DNA of 64,000 nt. Source: Sulfopaludibacter sp035606355. Its GTDB lineage: Bacteria; Acidobacteriota; Terriglobia; Bryobacterales; Bryobacteraceae. This document shows, in pieces, positions 61,617 to 64,000 of this stretch (positions are counted from its first letter, which is position 1; the number at the start of each line of letters is the position of its first letter). The notes under the pieces were generated by a model. The model searched no databases and was not told where the DNA came from. It was given only the letters and a program-made list of their open reading frames with translations. The position numbers and the translations under genes were made by a program. Location of the stretch: positions 62,001-126,000 of the forward strand of contig DATNFO010000008.1 in the NCBI GenBank assembly GCA_035606355.1, written 5' to 3'.

Positions 61617-63212
61617 TCACCGGTGGAACTGATCGCCGGGACGCCAATCCGGCAGATTCGCCTGATTCGCCACATCCTGCCCGAGCAAAAAGCCGAACTC
61701 GGCGGCCTGCTGGAGCGCCGTGAAGTCCCAGCTTTCCTGAAATTCGTCGCTCGGCTGATGGTAATGCTTGCTGTTGTATTCCTCGAAGGCTTTCGGGTAA
61801 AAATCCGCCGGCTTGCCGGCGAACTGCGTCGCGTGTTCGATGGAAAAGGCCGGAATGCCGGCATGCGCGAAGGAAAAATGATCGCTGCGGAAATAATGAC
61901 CCTGCTCCGGTTCCGCATCCGGCGAGATCGTGAGGTTCAAGCGCTTGGCGACCGCCTGAACGGTGGGCCACACGGTGGTGCGCTCAGCGCCTGTCACCAC
62001 GACATCCTTCGCGCGACCCCATGGATATAGCGCGTCGTAGTTGAGATCGAGCGCCGTTCGAGCAGGCGGAATAATCGGGTGCGCAGCGTAGTACGCCGAC
62101 CCCTTCAGGCCCGCTTCCTCAGCGGTAACTGCCAGAAACAGCGCGCTCCGCTTCGGCTTGCGCGGCAGCGCCGACCATGCGCGCGCCAACTCGATCAGAA
62201 TCGCGCAGCCCGTCGCGTTGTCGATGGCGCCGTTGTAGATCTTGTCCCCGTTCACCGGCTCGCCGACGCCGAAGTGGTCCCAGTGGGCCGAGTAGATGAC
62301 CGCCTCATCCTTGAGCTTCGGGTCGCTGCCCGGGACGATTGCGGCCACATTGCGCGATTCGATGGGCCGCAGTTTCGAGACCATGTTTCCGCGAATCTGC
62401 ATGCCCAGCGCGACCGGCCGGAAGTCCGGCTTGTCCGCCGCCGCCAGAAGTTGATCGAGGTTGCGGCCGGCAAGGGCGAGCAAACGGGTCGCCGCCTCCA
62501 TGCTCACCCACCCCGCGAACGAGAGGGCCTTCTCCCCGGATGCCAGTTTCATGAACGGCGTTTCGCGGCCCCACGACGCGCGCACCACGCTCCAGGCATA
62601 GCCCGCGGTGGGTGTGGTGTGCATCAGAATCACCGCCTTGGCGCCGCGGCGGAGGCCTTCTTCGTACTTGTAGGTCCACCGGCCGTAATACGTCAGCGCG
62701 CGGCCCTCGAAAAACTTCGGGTCATTCGACGGCGGCTCGTTGGTGAACATCAGCAGCACCTTGCCGCGGACATCCGTGCCCTTGTAGTCGTCCCACTTGA
62801 ACTCCGGAGCGCTGATGCCGTGACCGACGAACACCACATCGCCTTCAAAGCGTTCGCTCGGCCGCTGCGATTCGTCCGCGCCGACCCAGTCCTCGGCGTA
62901 CTTCAGGTCGATGGTCTTGCCGCCGGCGGTCGCCGAGAGCTTGGAGTCCGGCTGTGTCTCGACTCCGACCAGCGAGACCTTCTGGAAGTACGTTCCATTA
63001 TCGCCCGCCGGCTTCGCTCCGGCGAGCGCGAACTGGTGCGCGATGTATTCGGTGGCCAAATCGCCGCCCTTCTGTCCGACGCCGCGGCCTTCGAGCGCAT
63101 CGCTGCTCAGATACTTCGTCTGCTCGCGAATCCGCGCTGCCGAGATGGACGTTTCCTGCGCAACAGAAGTCGCGGCGAGCGCAATCACCCCAAACACGAT
63201 AGAGTTACGCAT
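61617..63212 (-). CDS. secreted M28-family zinc metallopeptidase with PA domain
   Basis: The 531-residue protein has a signal peptide (MRNSIVFGVIALAATSVAQ). A protease-associated insertion (about 130-260) precedes the catalytic domain: metal ligands H in YSAHWDHFG (about 311), D in IDNATGCAILIELAR, EE in AVTAEEAGLKGSAYY, Asp/His in the C-terminal segments (RSDHFSFAHAGIPAFSIEH). It removes N-terminal residues from peptides, probably in the periplasm or outside. The start fits the leader, and the divergent cysD gene is 34 bp away. Confidence 0.92.
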   Translation of the reverse strand: MRNSIVFGVIALAATSVAQETSISAARIREQTKYLSSDALEGRGVGQKGGDLATEYIAHQFALAGAKPAGDNGTYFQKVSLVGVETQPDSKLSATAGGKTIDLKYAEDWVGADESQRPSERFEGDVVFVGHGISAPEFKWDDYKGTDVRGKVLLMFTNEPPSNDPKFFEGRALTYYGRWTYKYEEGLRRGAKAVILMHTTPTAGYAWSVVRASWGRETPFMKLASGEKALSFAGWVSMEAATRLLALAGRNLDQLLAAADKPDFRPVALGMQIRGNMVSKLRPIESRNVAAIVPGSDPKLKDEAVIYSAHWDHFGVGEPVNGDKIYNGAIDNATGCAILIELARAWSALPRKPKRSALFLAVTAEEAGLKGSAYYAAHPIIPPARTALDLNYDALYPWGRAKDVVVTGAERTTVWPTVQAVAKRLNLTISPDAEPEQGHYFRSDHFSFAHAGIPAFSIEHATQFAGKPADFYPKAFEEYNSKHYHQPSDEFQESWDFTALQQAAEFGFLLGQDVANQANLPDWRPGDQFHR

Positions 63213-63246
63213 AATTGGTGTTATCTTATAGTCTAAGGATACTCAC

Positions 63247-64000
63247 ATGAAGGGTCGAACGCTCAGCCACCTGCGCGCACTGGAAGCTGAGAGCATTCAC
63301 ATTCTGCGGGAAGTCGCCGCCGAATTCCAGAAGCCGGTGATGCTCTACTCCATCGGGAAGGATTCTTCGGTGATGGTGCGTCTTGCGCAAAAGGCCTTTT
63401 ACCCGGGGAGGATTCCGTTCCCGCTCTTGCACATCGACACCACGTATAAATTCCGCGAGATGATTGAATTTCGCGATCGTTTCTGCGCGGAGATCGGGGC
63501 CCGGCTCATCGTGCATACGAATCGCCAGGCCATCGCGGATGGCGCAAACCCGTTCCGCCTGGGGACCGCGAAGTGCTGCGGCCTGCTAAAAACGCGCGCC
63601 CTGCTGGATGCGCTTCAGGAAGGGGCTTACGACGCGGCGTTCGGCGGCGCGCGGCGCGATGAGGAGAAATCGCGGGCCAAAGAGCGCGTCTACTCCTTCC
63701 GCGATTCGTTCGGCCAGTGGGACCCGAAAAACCAGCGGCCCGAGCTCTGGAATCTGTTCAACTCGAAAGTGAATCCCGGCGAAAGCATTCGCGTATTTCC
63801 GCTTTCGAATTGGACCGAGCTCGACGTCTGGCGCTACATACAGCTCGAAAACATCCCCATCGTGCCGCTCTATTTCGCCAAGCCGCGGCCGATGGTGGTC
63901 CGCGGGGGCACGCTGATTCCCGTGGAGCAGGATATTCCTCTGCTTCCCGGCGAAAGGCCGGAGGTGGTCATGTGCCGTATGCGCTCGCTCGGCTGCAGCC
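63247..64000 (+). CDS. cysD: sulfate adenylyltransferase subunit 2 (3' end outside window)
   Basis: The visible 251 residues start MKGRTLSHLRALEAESIHIL and carry the PP-loop SIGKDSSVMVRLA (35-47), then AKCCGLLKTRALLDAL, FGGARRDEEKSRAKERVYSF and LSNWTELDVWRYI. CysD makes APS from ATP and sulfate with its GTPase partner CysN, which should follow outside the window. No terminator or end is seen before 64000. The short intergenic region to the M28 gene (34 bp) must hold both starts' signals. Confidence 0.97.
   Translation, partial: MKGRTLSHLRALEAESIHILREVAAEFQKPVMLYSIGKDSSVMVRLAQKAFYPGRIPFPLLHIDTTYKFREMIEFRDRFCAEIGARLIVHTNRQAIADGANPFRLGTAKCCGLLKTRALLDALQEGAYDAAFGGARRDEEKSRAKERVYSFRDSFGQWDPKNQRPELWNLFNSKVNPGESIRVFPLSNWTELDVWRYIQLENIPIVPLYFAKPRPMVVRGGTLIPVEQDIPLLPGERPEVVMCRMRSLGCS

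Overview
The window is about 62-65% GC by eye and gene-dense. It most resembles an Acidobacteriota genome of the Bryobacterales / Candidatus Solibacter type. The main clue is the C-terminal domain of the 4856-6844 protein, which matches the Solibacter uncharacterised C-terminal domain as I remember it. A carboxypeptidase-regulatory-like, Oar-type TonB receptor (18164-21961), a sortilin/VPS10-like beta-propeller protein (15234-18086) and dispersed intergenic repeats of the kind these large genomes carry agree with this. The taxon is an inference from gene content, not from a marker alignment.

Layout. 1-2486: end of a secreted protein, an esterase and a lone Cas6-like RAMP protein with no CRISPR array. 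2523-4814: a cold-shock gene with a long leader containing an intrinsic terminator, a free-standing infA, and a ClpB-type AAA+ ATPase fused to a response-regulator receiver domain. 4856-7927: a secreted SBBP-repeat protein and a FecR-domain protein whose start codon lies inside a perfect 13-bp hairpin. 8183-10266: groES-groEL with a degenerate CIRCE operator. 10322-15008: small metabolic enzymes and an overlapping sigma factor / membrane Ser/Thr kinase pair. 15234-26709: secreted and outer-membrane proteins (one starting at CTG), TPR proteins and miaA.

26948-36027 is one tightly overlapping ten-gene minus-strand operon: RDD/zinc-ribbon, B-box-like membrane protein, unknown membrane protein, small B-box-like membrane protein, DUF4129, DUF4350, MoxR ATPase, DUF58, SpoIIM-like, RDD. 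It is read divergently from a LacI-family regulator. This is the best candidate for a poorly described system: a membrane complex probably remodelled by MoxR. Just after lacI, its 3' 230 bp is duplicated across a cluster of palindromic repeats (37183-37720). The same palindrome family occurs at 15041 and 58388.

37863-45590: a NarL-type response regulator and PAS histidine kinase, divergent from a TolC / adaptor / HME-RND efflux operon. 45777-50435: an envelope protein, then acpP-fabF-etfB-etfA. 50508-52463: an outer-membrane protein, mutM, and 103-bp tandem repeats reaching the mutM start codon. 52540-57442: a five-gene signalling operon (OmpR regulator, lone receiver, porin-like protein, cupredoxin, histidine kinase). 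57447-64000: EamA transporter, zinc-ribbon membrane protein, glpX, 2-hydroxyacid dehydrogenase, a Cys-containing secreted protein, M28 peptidase, and the start of cysD.

No rRNA, convincing tRNA, CRISPR array, transposase or prophage gene was found.
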